A DNA stretch of 64,000 nucleotides from Sisyra terminalis (taxonomy: Eukaryota; Arthropoda; Insecta; Neuroptera; Sisyridae), in assembly GCA_958496175.1 (NCBI GenBank), contig OY292274.1, positions 69,202,630 to 69,266,629 of the forward strand, given 5' to 3'. Below are positions 21,301 through 36,600 of the stretch, piece after piece (within the stretch, counting starts at the first letter, position 1; each line of letters starts with the position of its first letter). The translations under genes and the position numbers were made by a program. The notes under the pieces were generated by a model, which saw only the letters and a program-made list of their open reading frames with translations, searched no databases and was not told the origin of the DNA.

Positions 21301-24300
21301 GCATCATAAAAAAAAATAAAAAAATTTGACGTTTTTCGTGAAAAATCAACGATGGTTAACCCACGGTTTTTTTTGGCAAAAAATTTTTTTGATTCGAATT
21401 CGAAAACGATTGTTATATTATCATTCTATACATTGTTACGAACCCGAAACTGCCTTTGGTTCGATAATCATCCCTTATATAACGATGGTACATGCAATTG
21501 CTGAAGAAGCCACGTTCGTCTCTCCCTCTTAGTGGGAAGTGTTCATCCCTTAAACCGCATTTTCAGCCCTTAAAAATGGTTTGTTTAGGGAAAAATTTGC
21601 ACAGCATGCACAGATGGCCTTAGACTTTCGATTGGCATCATAAAAAAAAATAAAAAAATTTGACGTTTTTCGTGAAAAATCAACGATGGTTAACCCACGG
21701 TTTTTTTTGGCAAAAATTTTTTTTGATTCGAATTCGAAAACGATTGTTATATTATCATTCTATACATTGTTACGAACCCGAAACTGCCTTTGGTTCGATA
21801 ATCATCCCTTATATAACGATGGTACATGCAATTGCTGAAGAAGCCACGTTCGTCTCTCCCTCTTAGTGGGAAGTGTTCATCCCTTAAACCGCATTTTCAG
21901 CCCTTAAAAATGGTTTGTTTAGGGAAAAATTTGCAAAGCATGCACAGATGGCCTTAGACTTTCGATTGGCATCATAAAAAAAAATAAAAAAATTTGACGT
22001 TTTTCGTGAAAAATCAACGATGGTTAACCCACGGTTTTTTTTGGCAAAAAATTTTTTTGATTCGAATTCGAAAACGATTGTTATATTATCATTCTATACA
22101 TTGTTACGAACCCGAAACTGCCTTTGGTTCGATAATCATCCCTTATATAACGATGGTACATGCAATTGCTGAAGAAGCCACGTTCGTCTCTCCCTCTTAG
22201 TGGGAAGTGTTCATCCCTTAAACCGCATTTTCAGCCCTTAAAAATGGTTTGTTTAGGGAAAAATTTGCACAGCATGCACAGATGGCCTTAGACTTTCGAT
22301 TGGCATCATAAAAAAAAATAAAAAAATTTGACGTTTTTCGTGAAAAATCAACGATGGTTAACCCACGGTTTTTTTTGGCAAAAAATTTTTTTGATTCGAA
22401 TTCGAAAACGATTGTTATATTATCATTCTATACATTGTTACGAACCCGAAACTGCCTTTGGTTCGATAATCATCCCTTATATAACGATGGTACATGCAAT
22501 TGCTGAAGAAGCCACGTTCGTCTCTCCCTCTTAGTGGGAAGTGTTCATCCCTTAAACCGCATTTTCAGCCCTTAAAAATGGTTTGTTTAGGGAAAAATTT
22601 GCACAGCATGCACAGATGGCCTTAGACTTTCGATTGGCATCATAAAAAAAAATAAAAAAATTTGACGTTTTTCGTGAAAAATCAACGATGGTTAACCCAC
22701 GGTTTTTTTTGGCAAAAATTTTTTTTGATTCGAATTCGAAAACGATTGTTATATTATCATTCTATACATTGTTACGAACCCGAAACTGCCTTTGGTTCGA
22801 TAATCATCCCTTATATAACGATGGTACATGCAATTGCTGAAGAAGCCACGTTCGTCTCTCCCTCTTAGTGGGAAGTGTTCATCCCTTAAACCGCATTTTC
22901 AGCCCTTAAAAATGGTTTGTTTAGGGAAAAATTTGCACAGCATGCACAGATGGCCTTAGACTTTCGATTGGCATCATAAAAAAAAATAAAAAAATTTGAC
23001 GTTTTTCGTGAAAAATCAACGATGGTTAACCCACGGTTTTTTTTGGCAAAAAATTTTTTTGATTCGAATTCGAAAACGATTGTTATATTATCATTCTATA
23101 CATTGTTACGAACCCGAAACTGCCTTTGGTTCGATAATCATCCCTTATATAACGATGGTACATGCAATTGCTGAAGAAGCCACGTTCGTCTCTCCCTCTT
23201 AGTGGGAAGTGTTCATCCCTTAAACCGCATTTTCAGCCCTTAAAAATGGTTTGTTTAGGGAAAAATTTGCACAGCATGCACAGATGGCCTTTAGACTTTC
23301 GATTGGCATCATAAAAAAAAATAAAAAAATTTGACGTTTTTCGTGAAAAATCAACGATGGTTAACCCACGGTTTTTTTTGGCAAAAATTTTTTTTGATTC
23401 GAATTCGAAAACGATTGTTATATTATCATTCTATACATTGTTACGAACCCGAAACTGCCTTTGGTTCGATAATCATCCCTTATATAACGATGGTACATGC
23501 AATTGCTGAAGAAGCCACGTTCGTCTCTCCCTCTTAGTGGGAAGTGTTCATCCCTTAAACCGCATTTTCAGCCCTTAAAAATGGTTTGTTTAGGGAAAAA
23601 TTTGCACAGCATGCACAGATGGCCTTAGACTTTCGATTGGCATCATAAAAAAAAATAAAAAAATTTGACGTTTTTCGTGAAAAATCAACGATGGTTAACC
23701 CACGGTTTTTTTTGGCAAAAAATTTTTTTGATTCGAATTCGAAAACGATTGTTATATTATCATTCTATACATTGTTACGAACCCGAAACTGCCTTTGGTT
23801 CGATAATCATCCCTTATATAACGATGGTACATGCAATTGCTGAAGAAGCCACGTTCGTCTCTCCCTCTTAGTGGGAAGTGTTCATCCCTTAAACCGCATT
23901 TTCAGCCCTTAAAAATGGTTTGTTTAGGGAAAAATTTGCACAGCATGCACAGATGGCCTTAGACTTTCGATTGGCATCATAAAAAAAAATAAAAAAATTT
24001 GACGTTTTTCGTGAAAAATCAACGATGGTTAACCCACGGTTTTTTTTGGCAAAAAATTTTTTTGATTCGAATTCGAAAACGATTGTTATATTATCATTCT
24101 ATACATTGTTACGAACCCGAAACTGCCTTTGGTTCGATAATCATCCCTTATATAACGATGGTACATGCAATTGCTGAAGAAGCCACGTTCGTCTCTCCCT
24201 CTTAGTGGGAAGTGTTCATCCCTTAAACCGCATTTTCAGCCCTTAAAAATGGTTTGTTTAGGGAAAAATTTGCACAGCATGCACAGATGGCCTTAGACTT

Positions 24301-26670
24301 TCGATTGGCATCATAAAAAAAAATAAAAAAATTTGACGTTTTTCGTGAAAAATCAACGATGGTTAACCCACGGTTTTTTTTGGCAAAAATTTTTTTTGAT
24401 TCGAATTCGAAAACGATTGTTATATTATCATTCTATACATTGTTACGAACCCGAAACTGCCTTTGGTTCGATAATCATCCCTTATATAACGATGGTACAT
24501 GCAATTGCTGAAGAAGCCACGTTCGTCTCTCCCTCTTAGTGGGAAGTGTTCATCCCTTAAACCGCATTTTCAGCCCTTAAAAATGGTTTGTTTAGGGAAA
24601 AATTTGCACAGCATGCACAGATGGCCTTAGACTTTCGATTGGCATCATAAAAAAAAATAAAAAAATTTGACGTTTTTCGTGAAAAATCAACGATGGTTAA
24701 CCCACGGTTTTTTTTGGCAAAAATTTTTTTTGATTCGAATTCGAAAACGATTGTTATATTATCATTCTATACATTGTTACGAACCCGAAACTGCCTTTGG
24801 TTCGATAATCATCCCTTATATAACGATGGTACATGCAATTGCTGAAGAAGCCACGTTCGTCTCTCCCTCTTAGTGGGAAGTGTTCATCCCTTAAACCGCA
24901 TTTTCAGCCCTTAAAAATGGTTTGTTTAGGGAAAAATTTGCACAGCATGCACAGATGGCCTTAGACTTTCGATTGGCATCATAAAAAAAAATAAAAAAAT
25001 TTGACGTTTTTCGTGAAAAATCAACGATGGTTAACCCACGGTTTTTTTTGGCTAAAAATTTTTTTGATTCGAATTCGAAAACGATTGTTATATTATCATT
25101 CTATACATTGTTACGAACCCGAAACTGCCTTTGGTTCGATAATCATCCCTTATATAACGATGGTACATGCAATTGCTGAAGAAGCCACGTTCGTCTCTCC
25201 CTCTTAGTGGGAAGTGTTCATCCCTTAAACCGCATTTTCAGCCCTTAAAAATGGTTTGTTTAGGGAAAAATTTGCACAGCATGCACAGATGGCCTTAGAC
25301 TTTCGATTGGCATCATAAAAAAAAATAAAAAAATTTGACGTTTTTCGTGAAAAATCAACGATGGTTAACCCACGGTTTTTTTTGGCAAAAAATTTTTTTG
25401 ATTCGAATTCGAAAACGATTGTTATATTATCATTCTATACATTGTTACGAACCCGAAACTGCCTTTGGTTCGATAATCATCCCTTATATAACGATGGTAC
25501 ATGCAATTGCTGAAGAAGCCACGTTCGTCTCTCCCTCTTAGTGGGAAGTGTTCATCCCTTAAACCGCATTTTCAGCCCTTAAAAATGGTTTGTTTAGGGA
25601 AAAATTTGCACAGCATGCACAGATGGCCTTAGACTTTCGATTGGCATCATAAAAAAAAATAAAAAAATTTGACGTTTTTCGTGAAAAATCAACGATGGTT
25701 AACCCACGGTTTTTTTTGGCAAAAATTTTTTTTGATTCGAATTCGAAAACGATTGTTATATTATCATTCTATACATTGTTACGAACCCGAAACTGCCTTT
25801 GGTTCGATAATCATCCCTTATATAACGATGGTACATGCAATTGCTGAAGAAGCCACGTTCGTCTCTCCCTCTTAGTGGGAAGTGTTCATCCCTTAAACCG
25901 CATTTTCAGCCCTTAAAAATGGTTTGTTTAGGGAAAAATTTGCACAGCATGCACAGATGGCCTTAGACTTTCGATTGGCATCATAAAAAAAAATAAAAAA
26001 ATTTGACGTTTTTCGTGAAAAATCAACGATGGTTAACCCACGGTTTTTTTTGGCTAAAAATTTTTTTGATTCGAATTCGAAAACGATTGTTATATTATCA
26101 TTCTATACATTGTTACGAACCCGAAACTGCCTTTGGTTCGATAATCATCCCTTATATAACGATGGTACATGCAATTGCTGAAGAAGCCACGTTCGTCTCT
26201 CCCTCTTAGTGGGAAGTGTTCATCCCTTAAACCGCATTTTCAGCCCTTAAAAATGGTTTGTTTAGGGAAAAATTTGCACAGCATGCACAGATGGCCTTAG
26301 ACTTTCGATTGGCATCATAAAAAAAAATAAAAAAATTTGACGTTTTTCGTGAAAAATCAACGATGGTTAACCCACGGTTTTTTTTGGCTAAAATTTTTTT
26401 TGATTCGAATTCGAAAACGATTGTTATATTATCATTCTATACATTGTTACGAACCCGAAACTGCCTTTGGTTCGATAATCATCCCTTATATAACGATGGT
26501 ACATGCAATTGCTGAAGAAGCCACGTTCGTCTCTCCCTCTTAGTGGGAAGTGTTCATCCCTTAAACCGCATTTTCAGCCCTTAAAAATGGTTTGTTTAGG
26601 GAAAAATTTGCACAGCATGCACAGATGGCCTTAGACTTTCGATTGGCATCATAAAAAAAAATAAAAAAAT
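15313..26670 (+). repeat. GGCAAAAA block with a 1,002-bp trimer
   Basis: Nearly all units carry GGCAAAAA instead of GGCTAAAAA and the type C linker. A trimer is recognisable at 15313-16314, 16315-17316 and 18653-19654. In each, the second unit has AACCCAAAACTG instead of AACCCGAAACTG and the third has GATGGCTTTAGAC instead of GATGGCCTTAGAC. Units with GGCTAAAA start to appear at 25001 and mix in towards the right end. Confidence 0.8.
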
Positions 26671-29600
26671 TTGACGTTTTTCGTGAAAAATCAACGATGG
26701 TTAACCCACGGTTTTTTTTGGCAAAAAATTTTTTTGATTCGAATTCGAAAACGATTGTTATATTATCATTCTATACATTGTTACGAACCCGAAACTGCCT
26801 TTGGTTCGATAATCATCCCTTATATAACGATGGTACATGCAATTGCTGAAGAAGCCACGTTCGTCTCTCCCTCTTAGTGGAAAGTGCTCATCCCTTAAAC
26901 CGCATTTTCATCCCTGAAAAGTGGTTTGTTTTGGAAAAAATTTGCACAGCATGCACAGATGGCCTTAAACTTTCGATTGGCATCATAAAAAAAAATAAAA
27001 AAATTTGACCATTTCCGTGAAAAATCAACGATGGTTAACCCACGGTTTTTTTTGGCTAAAAATTTTTTTGATTCGAATTCGAAAACGATTGTTATATTAT
27101 CATTCTATACATTGTTACGAACCCGAAACTGCCTTTGGTTCGATAATCATCCCTTATATAACGATGGTACATGCAATTGCTGAAGAAGCCACGTTCGTCT
27201 CTCCCTCTTAGTGGAAAGTGCTCATCCCTTAAACCGCATTTTCATCCCTGAAAAGTGGTTTGTTTTGGAAAAAATTTGCACAGCATGCACAGATGGCCTT
27301 AAACTTTCGATTGGCATCATAAAAAAAAATAAAAAAATTTGACCATTTCCGTGAAAAATCAACGATGGTTAACCCACGGTTTTTTTTGGCTAAAAATTTT
27401 TTTGATTCGAATTCGAAAACGATTGTTATATTATCATTCTATACATTGTTACGAACCCGAAACTGCCTTTGGTTCGATAATCATCCCTTATATAACGATG
27501 GTACATGCAATTGCTGAAGAAGCCACGTTCGTCTCTCCCTCTTAGTGGGAAGTGCTCATCCCTTAAACCGCATTTTCAGCCCTTAAAAATGGTTTGTTTA
27601 GGGAAAAATTTGCACAGCATGCACAGATGGCCTTAGACTTTCGATTGGCATCATAAAAAAAAATAAAAAAATTTGACGTTTTTCGTGAAAAATCAACGAT
27701 GGTTAACCCACGGTTTTTTTTGGCTAAAAATTTTTTTGATTCGAATTCGAAAACGATTGTTATATTGTCATTCTATACATTGTTACGAACCCGAAACTGC
27801 CTTTGGTTCGATAATCATCCCTTATATAACGATGGTACATGCAATTGCTGAAGAAGCCACGTTCGTCTCTCCCTCTTAGTGGGAAGTGCTCATCCCTTAA
27901 ACCGCATTTTCAGCCCTTAAAAATGGTTTGTTTAGGGAAAAATTTGCACAGCATGCACAGATGGCCTTAGACTTTCGATTGGCATCATAAAAAAAAATAA
28001 AAAAATTTGACGTTTTTCGTGAAAAATCAACGATGGTTAACCCACGGTTTTTTTTGGCAAAAAATTTTTTTGATTCGAATTCGAAAACGATTGTTATATT
28101 ATCATTCTATACATTGTTACGAACCCGAAACTGCCTTTGGTTCGATAATCATCCCTTATATAACGATGGTACATGCAATTGCTGAAGAAGCCACGTTCGT
28201 CTCTCCCTCTTAGTGGAAAGTGCTCATCCCTTAAACCGCATTTTCATCCCTGAAAAGTGGTTTGTTTTGGAAAAAATTTGCACAGCATGCACAGATGGCC
28301 TTAAACTTTCGATTGGCATCATAAAAAAAAATAAAAAAATTTGACCATTTCCGTGAAAAATCAACGATGGTTAACCCACGGTTTTTTTTGGCTAAAAATT
28401 TTTTTGATTCGAATTCGAAAACGATTGTTATATTATCATTCTATACATTGTTACGAACCCGAAACTGCCTTTGGTTCGATAATCATCCCTTATATAACGA
28501 TGGTACATGCAATTGCTGAAGAAGCCACGTTCGTCTCTCCCTCTTAGTGGAAAGTGCTCATCCCTTAAACCGCATTTTCATCCCTGAAAAGTGGTTTGTT
28601 TTGGAAAAAATTTGCACAGCATGCACAGATGGCCTTAAACTTTCGATTGGCATCATAAAAAAAAATAAAAAAATTTGACCATTTCCGTGAAAAATCAACG
28701 ATGGTTAACCCACGGTTTTTTTTGGCTAAAAATTTTTTTGATTCGAATTCGAAAACGATTGTTATATTATCATTCTATACATTGTTACGAACCCGAAACT
28801 GCCTTTGGTTCGATAATCATCCCTTATATAACGATGGTACATGCAATTGCTGAAGAAGCCACGTTCGTCTCTCCCTCTTAGTGGGAAGTGCTCATCCCTT
28901 AAACCGCATTTTCAGCCCTTAAAAATGGTTTGTTTAGGGAAAAATTTGCACAGCATGCACAGATGGCCTTAGACTTTCGATTGGCATCATAAAAAAAAAT
29001 AAAAAAATTTGACGTTTTTCGTGAAAAATCAACGATGGTTAACCCACGGTTTTTTTTGGCTAAAAATTTTTTTGATTCGAATTCGAAAACGATTGTTATA
29101 TTATCATTCTATACATTGTTACGAACCCGAAACTGCCTTTGGTTCGATAATCATCCCTTATATAACGATGGTACATGCAATTGCTGAAGAAGCCACGTTC
29201 GTCTCTCCCTCTTAGTGGGAAGTGCTCATCCCTTAAACCGCATTTTCAGCCCTTAAAAATGGTTTGTTTAGGGAAAAATTTGCACAGCATGCACAGATGG
29301 CCTTAGACTTTCGATTGGCATCATAAAAAAAAATAAAAAAATTGGACGTTTTTCGTGAAAAATCAACGATGGTTAACCCACGGTTTTTTTTGGCTAAAAA
29401 TTTTTTTGATTCGAATTCGAAAACGATTGTTATATTGTCATTCTATACATTGTTACGAACCCGAAACTGCCTTTGGTTCGATAATCATCCCTTATATAAC
29501 GATGGTACATGCAATTGCTGAAGAAGCCACGTTCGTCTCTCCCTCTTAGTGGGAAGTGCTCATCCCTTAAACCGCATTTTCAGCCCTTAAAAATGGTTTG

Positions 29601-30683
29601 TTTAGGGAAAAATTTGCACAGCATGCACAGATGGCCTTAGACTTTCGATTGGCATCATAAAAAAAAATAAAAAAATTTGACGTTTTTCGTGAAAAATCAA
29701 CGATGGTTAACCCACGGTTTTTTTTGGCAAAAAATTTTTTTGATTCGAATTCGAAAACGATTGTTATATTATCATTCTATACATTGTTACGAACCCGAAA
29801 CTGCCTTTGGTTCGATAATCATCCCTTATATAACGATGGTACATGCAATTGCTGAAGAAGCCACGTTCGTCTCTCCCTCTTAGTGGGAAGTGCTCATCCC
29901 TTAAACCGCATTTTCAGCCCTTAAAAATGGTTTGTTTAGGGAAAAATTTGCACAGCATGCACAGATGGCCTTAGACTTTCGATTGGCATCATAAAAAAAA
30001 ATAAAAAAATTGGACGTTTTTCGTGAAAAATCAACGATGGTTAACCCACGGTTTTTTTTGGCTAAAAATTTTTTTGATTCGAATTCGAAAACGATTGTTA
30101 TATTGTCATTCTATACATTGTTACGAACCCGAAACTGCCTTTGGTTCGATAATCATCCCTTATATAACGATGGTACATGCAATTGCTGAAGAAGCCACGT
30201 TCGTCTCTCCCTCTTAGTGGGAAGTGCTCATCCCTTAAACCGCATTTTCAGCCCTTAAAAATGGTTTGTTTAGGGAAAAATTTGCACAGCATGCACAGAT
30301 GGCCTTAGACTTTCGATTGGCATCATAAAAAAAAATAAAAAAATTGGACGTTTTTCGTGAAAAATCAACGATGGTTAACCCACGGTTTTTTTTGGCTAAA
30401 AATTTTTTTGATTCGAATTCGAAAACGATTGTTATATTGTCATTCTATACATTGTTACGAACCCGAAACTGCCTTTGGTTCGATAATCATCCCTTATATA
30501 ACGATGGTACATGCAATTGCTGAAGAAGCCACGTTCGTCTCTCCCTCTTAGTGGGAAGTGCTCATCCCTTAAACCGCATTTTCAGCCAGCCCTTAAAAAT
30601 GGTTTGTTTAGGGAAAAATTTGCACAGCATGCACAGATGGCCTTAGACTTTCGATTGGCATCATAAAAAAAAATAAAAAAATT
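26671..30683 (+). repeat. Mixed block with repeated GACCATTTCC pairs
   Basis: Pairs of GACCATTTCCGTG units with type B linkers and TAGTGGAAAGTGCTC occur at 27005 and 27339, and again at 28341 and 28675, 1,336 bp (four units) apart. Units with ATATTGTCATTC instead of ATATTATCATTC start at 27673, 29343, 30011 and 30345. Private changes include a 4-bp insertion (CAGCCAGCCC) near 30586. Confidence 0.75.
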
Positions 30684-33600
30684 TGACGTTTTTTCGTGAA
30701 AAATCAACGATGGTTAACCCACGGTTTTTTTTGGCTAAAAATTTTTTTGATTCGAATTCGAAAACGATTGTTATATTATCATTCTATACATTGTTACGAA
30801 CCCGAAACTGCCTTTGGTTCGATAATCATCCCTTATATAACGATGGTACATGCAATTGCTGAAGAAGCCACGTTCGTCTCTCCCTCTTAGTGGGAAGTGT
30901 TCATCCCTTAAACCGCATTTTCAGCCCTTAAAAATGGTTTGTTTAGGGAAAAATTTGCACAGCATGCACAGATGGCCTTAGACTTTCGATTGGCATCATA
31001 AAAAAAAATAAAAAAATTTGACGTTTTTCGTGAAAAATCAACGATGGTTAACCCACGGTTTTTTTTGGCTAAAAATTTTTTGATTCGAATTCGAAAACGA
31101 TTGTTATATTATCATTCTATACATTGTTACGAACCCGAAACTGCCTTTGGTTCGATAATCATCCCTTATATAACGATGGTACATGCAATTGCTGAAGAAG
31201 CCACGTTCGTCTCTCCCTCTTAGTGGGAAGTGTTCATCCCTTAAACCGCATTTTCAGCCCTTAAAAATGGTTTGTTTAGGGAAAAATTTGCACAGCATGC
31301 ACAGATGGCCTTAGACTTTCGATTGGCATCATAAAAAAAAATAAAAAAATTTGACGTTTTTCGTGAAAAATCAACGATGGTTAACCCACGGTTTTTTTTG
31401 GCTAAAAATTTTTTTGATTCGAATTCGAAAACGATTGTTATATTATCATTCTATACATTGTTACGAACCCGAAACTGCCTTTGGTTCGATAATCATCCCT
31501 TATATAACGATGGTACATGCAATTGCTGAAGAAGCCACGTTCGTCTCTCCCTCTTAGTGGGAAGTGTTCATCCCTTAAACCGCATTTTCAGCCCTTAAAA
31601 ATGGTTTGTTTAGGGAAAAATTTGCACAGCATGCACAGATGGCCTTAGACTTTCGATTGGCATCATAAAAAAAAATAAAAAAATTTGACGTTTTTCGTGA
31701 AAAATCAACGATGGTTAACCCACGGTTTTTTTTGGCTAAAAATTTTTTTGATTCGAATTCGAAAACGATTGTTATATTATCATTCTATACATTGTTACGA
31801 ACCCGAAACTGCCTTTGGTTCGATAATCATCCCTTATATAACGATGGTACATGCAATTGCTGAAGAAGCCACGTTCGTCTCTCCCTCTTAGTGGGAAGTG
31901 TTCATCCCTTAAACCGCATTTTCAGCCCTTAAAAATGGTTTGTTTAGGGAAAAATTTGCACAGCATGCACAGATGGCCTTAGACTTTCGATTGGCATCAT
32001 AAAAAAAAATAAAAAAATTTGACGTTTTTCGTGAAAAATCAACGATGGTTAACCCACGGTTTTTTTTGGCTAAAAATTTTTTTGATTCGAATTCGAAAAC
32101 GATTGTTATATTATCATTCTATACATTGTTACGAACCCGAAACTGCCTTTGGTTCGATAATCATCCCTTATATAACGATGGTACATGCAATTGCTGAAGA
32201 AGCCACGTTCGTCTCTCCCTCTTAGTGGGAAGTGTTCATCCCTTAAACCGCATTTTCAGCCCTTAAAAATGGTTTGTTTAGGGAAAAATTTGCACAGCAT
32301 GCACAGATGGCCTTAGACTTTCGATTGGCATCATAAAAAAAAATAAAAAAATTTGACGTTTTTCGTGAAAAATCAACGATGGTTAACCCACGGTTTTTTT
32401 TGGCTAAAAATTTTTTTGATTCGAATTCGAAAACGATTGTTATATTATCATTCTATACATTGTTACGAACCCGAAACTGCCTTTGGTTCGATAATCATCC
32501 CTTATATAACGATGGTACATGCAATTGCTGAAGAAGCCACGTTCGTCTCTCCCTCTTAGTGGGAAGTGTTCATCCCTTAAACCGCATTTTCAGCCCTTAA
32601 AAATGGTTTGTTTAGGGAAAAATTTGCACAGCATGCACAGATGGTCTTAGACTTTCGATTGGCATCATAAAAAAAAATAAAAAAATTTGACGTTTTTCGT
32701 GAAAAATCAACGATGGTTAACCCACGGTTTTTTTTGGCTAAAAATTTTTTTGATTCGAATTCGAAAACGATTGTTATATTATCATTCTATACATTGTTAC
32801 GAACCCGAAACTGCCTTTGGTTCGATAATCATCCCTTATATAACGATGGTACATGCAATTGCTGAAGAAGCCACGTTCGTCTCTCCCTCTTAGTGGGAAG
32901 TGTTCATCCCTTAAACCGCATTTTCAGCCCTTAAAAATGGTTTGTTTAGGGAAAAATTTGCACAGCATGCACAGATGGCCTTAGACTTTCGATTGGCATC
33001 ATAAAAAAAAATAAAAAAATTTGACGTTTTTCGTGAAAAATCAACGATGGTTAACCCACGGTTTTTTTTGGCTAAAAATTTTTTTGATTCGAATTCGAAA
33101 ACGATTGTTATATTATCATTCTATACATTGTTACGAACCCGAAACTGCCTTTGGTTCGATAATCATCCCTTATATAACGATGGTACATGCAATTGCTGAA
33201 GAAGCCACGTTCGTCTCTCCCTCTTAGTGGGAAGTGTTCATCCCTTAAACCGCATTTTCAGCCCTTAAAAATGGTTTGTTTAGGGAAAAATTTGCACAGC
33301 ATGCACAGATGGCCTTAGACTTTCGATTGGCATCATAAAAAAAAATAAAAAAATTTGACGTTTTTCGTGAAAAATCAACGATGGTTAACCCACGGTTTTT
33401 TTTGGCTAAAAATTTTTTTGATTCGAATTCGAAAACGATTGTTATATTATCATTCTATACATTGTTACGAACCCGAAACTGCCTTTGGTTCGATAATCAT
33501 CCCTTATATAACGATGGTACATGCAATTGCTGAAGAAGCCACGTTCGTCTCTCCCTCTTAGTGGGAAGTGTTCATCCCTTAAACCGCATTTTCAGCCCTT

Positions 33601-36600
33601 AAAAATGGTTTGTTTAGGGAAAAATTTGCACAGCATGCACAGATGGCCTTAGACTTTCGATTGGCATCATAAAAAAAAATAAAAAAATTTGACGTTTTTC
33701 GTGAAAAATCAACGATGGTTAACCCACGGTTTTTTTTGGCTAAAAATTTTTTGATTCGAATTCGAAAACGATTGTTATATTATCATTCTATACATTGTTA
33801 CGAACCCGAAACTGCCTTTGGTTCGATAATCATCCCTTATATAACGATGGTACATGCAATTGCTGAAGAAGCCACGTTCGTCTCTCCCTCTTAGTGGGAA
33901 GTGTTCATCCCTTAAACCGCATTTTCAGCCCTTAAAAATGGTTTGTTTAGGGAAAAATTTGCACAGCATGCACAGATGGCCTTAGACTTTCGATTGGCAT
34001 CATAAAAAAAATAAAAAAATTTGACGTTTTTCGTGAAAAATCAACGATGGTTAACCCACGGTTTTTTTTGGCTAAAAATTTTTTTGATTCGAATTCGAAA
34101 ACGATTGTTATATTATCATTCTATACATTGTTACGAACCCGAAACTGCCTTTGGTTCGATAATCATCCCTTATATAACGATGGTACATGCAATTGCTGAA
34201 GAAGCCACGTTCGTCTCTCCCTCTTAGTGGGAAGTGTTCATCCCTTAAACCGCATTTTCAGCCCTTAAAAATGGTTTGTTTAGGGAAAAATTTGCACAGC
34301 ATGCACAGATGGCCTTAGACTTTCGATTGGCATCATAAAAAAAAATAAAAAAATTTGACGTTTTTCGTGAAAAATCAACGATGGTTAACCCACGGTTTTT
34401 TTTGGCTAAAAATTTTTTTGATTCGAATTCGAAAACGATTGTTATATTATCATTCTATACATTGTTACGAACCCGAAACTGCCTTTGGTTCGATAATCAT
34501 CCCTTATATAACGATGGTACATGCAATTGCTGAAGAAGCCACGTTCGTCTCTCCCTCTTAGTGGGAAGTGTTCATCCCTTAAACCGCATTTTCAGCCCTT
34601 AAAAATGGTTTGTTTAGGGAAAAATTTGCACAGCATGCACAGATGGCCTTAGACTTTCGATTGGCATCATAAAAAAAAATAAAAAAATTTGACGTTTTTC
34701 GTGAAAAATCAACGATGGTTAACCCACGGTTTTTTTTGGCTAAAAATTTTTTTGATTCGAATTCGAAAACGATTGTTATATTATCATTCTATACATTGTT
34801 ACGAACCCGAAACTGCCTTTGGTTCGATAATCATCCCTTATATAACGATGGTACATGCAATTGCTGAAGAAGCCACGTTCGTCTCTCCCTCTTAGTGGGA
34901 AGTGTTCATCCCTTAAACCGCATTTTCAGCCCTTAAAAATGGTTTGTTTAGGGAAAAATTTGCACAGCATGCACAGATGGCCTTAGACTTTCGATTGGCA
35001 TCATAAAAAAAAATAAAAAATTTGACGTTTTTCGTGAAAAATCAACGATGGTTAACCCACGGTTTTTTTTGGCTAAAAATTTTTTTGATTCGAATTCGAA
35101 AACGATTGTTATATTATCATTCTATACATTGTTACGAACCCGAAACTGCCTTTGGTTCGATAATCATCCCTTATATAACGATGGTACATGCAATTGCTGA
35201 AGAAGCCACGTTCGTCTCTCCTCTTAGTGGGAAGTGTTCATCCCTTAAACCGCATTTTCAGCCCTTAAAAATGGTTTGTTTAGGGAAAAATTTGCACAGC
35301 ATGCACAGATGGCCTTAGACTTTCGATTGGCATCATAAAAAAAAATAAAAAAATTTGACGTTTTTCGTGAAAAATCAACGATGGTTAACCCACGGTTTTT
35401 TTTTGGCTAAAAATTTTTTTGATTCGAATTCGAAAACGATTGTTATATTATCATTCTATACATTGTTACGAACCCGAAACTGCCTTTGGTTCGATAATCA
35501 TCCCTTATATAACGATGGTACATGCAATTGCTGAAGAAGCCACGTTCGTCTCTCCCTCTTAGTGGGAAGTGTTCATCCCTTAAACCGCATTTTCAGCCCT
35601 TAAAAATGGTTTGTTTAGGGAAAAATTTGCACAGCATGCACAGATGGCCTTAGACTTTCGATTGGCATCATAAAAAAAAATAAAAAAATTTGACGTTTTT
35701 CGTGAAAAATCAACGATGGTTAACCCACGGTTTTTTTTGGCTAAAAATTTTTTTGATTCGAATTCGAAAACGATTGTTATATTATCATTCTATACATTGT
35801 TACGAACCCGAAACTGCCTTTGGTTCGATAATCATCCCTTATATAACGATGGTACATGCAATTGCTGAAGAAGCCACGTTCGTCTCTCCCTCTTAGTGGG
35901 AAGTGTTCATCCCTTAAACCGCATTTTCAGCCCTTAAAATGGTTTGTTTAGGGAAAAATTTGCACAGCATGCACAGATGGCCTTAGACTTTCGATTGGCA
36001 TCATAAAAAAAAATAAAAAAATTTGACGTTTTTCGTGAAAAATCAACGATGGTTAACCCACGGTTTTTTTTGGCTAAAAATTTTTTTGATTCGAATTCGA
36101 AAACGATTGTTATATTATCATTCTATACATTGTTACGAACCCGAAACTGCCTTTGGTTCGATAATCATCCCTTATATAACGATGGTACATGCAATTGCTG
36201 AAGAAGCCACGTTCGTCTCTCCCTCTTAGTGGGAAGTGTTCATCCCTTAAACCGCATTTTCAGCCCTTAAAAATGGTTTGTTTAGGGAAAAATTTGCACA
36301 GCATGCACAGATGGCCTTAGACTTTCGATTGGCATCATAAAAAAAAATAAAAAAATTTGACGTTTTTCGTGAAAAATCAACGATGGTTAACCCACGGTTT
36401 TTTTTGGCTAAAAATTTTTTTGATTCGAATTCGAAAACGATTGTTATATTATCATTCTATACATTGTTACGAACCCGAAACTGCCTTTGGTTCGATAATC
36501 ATCCCTTATATAACGATGGTACATGCAATTGCTGAAGAAGCCACGTTCGTCTCTCCCTCTTAGTGGGAAGTGTTCATCCCTTAAACCGCATTTTCAGCCC

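Noticed and set aside
34180..34250. Hammerhead-ribozyme-like core in the monomer
   Set aside because: CTGAAGA fits the CUGANGA core, and CCAC can pair with GTGG before GAA. However, two unpaired bases precede the stem, GAA is followed by G and not A, and no cleavage triplet closed by stems I and III is apparent. The reverse strand has no CUGANGA match.
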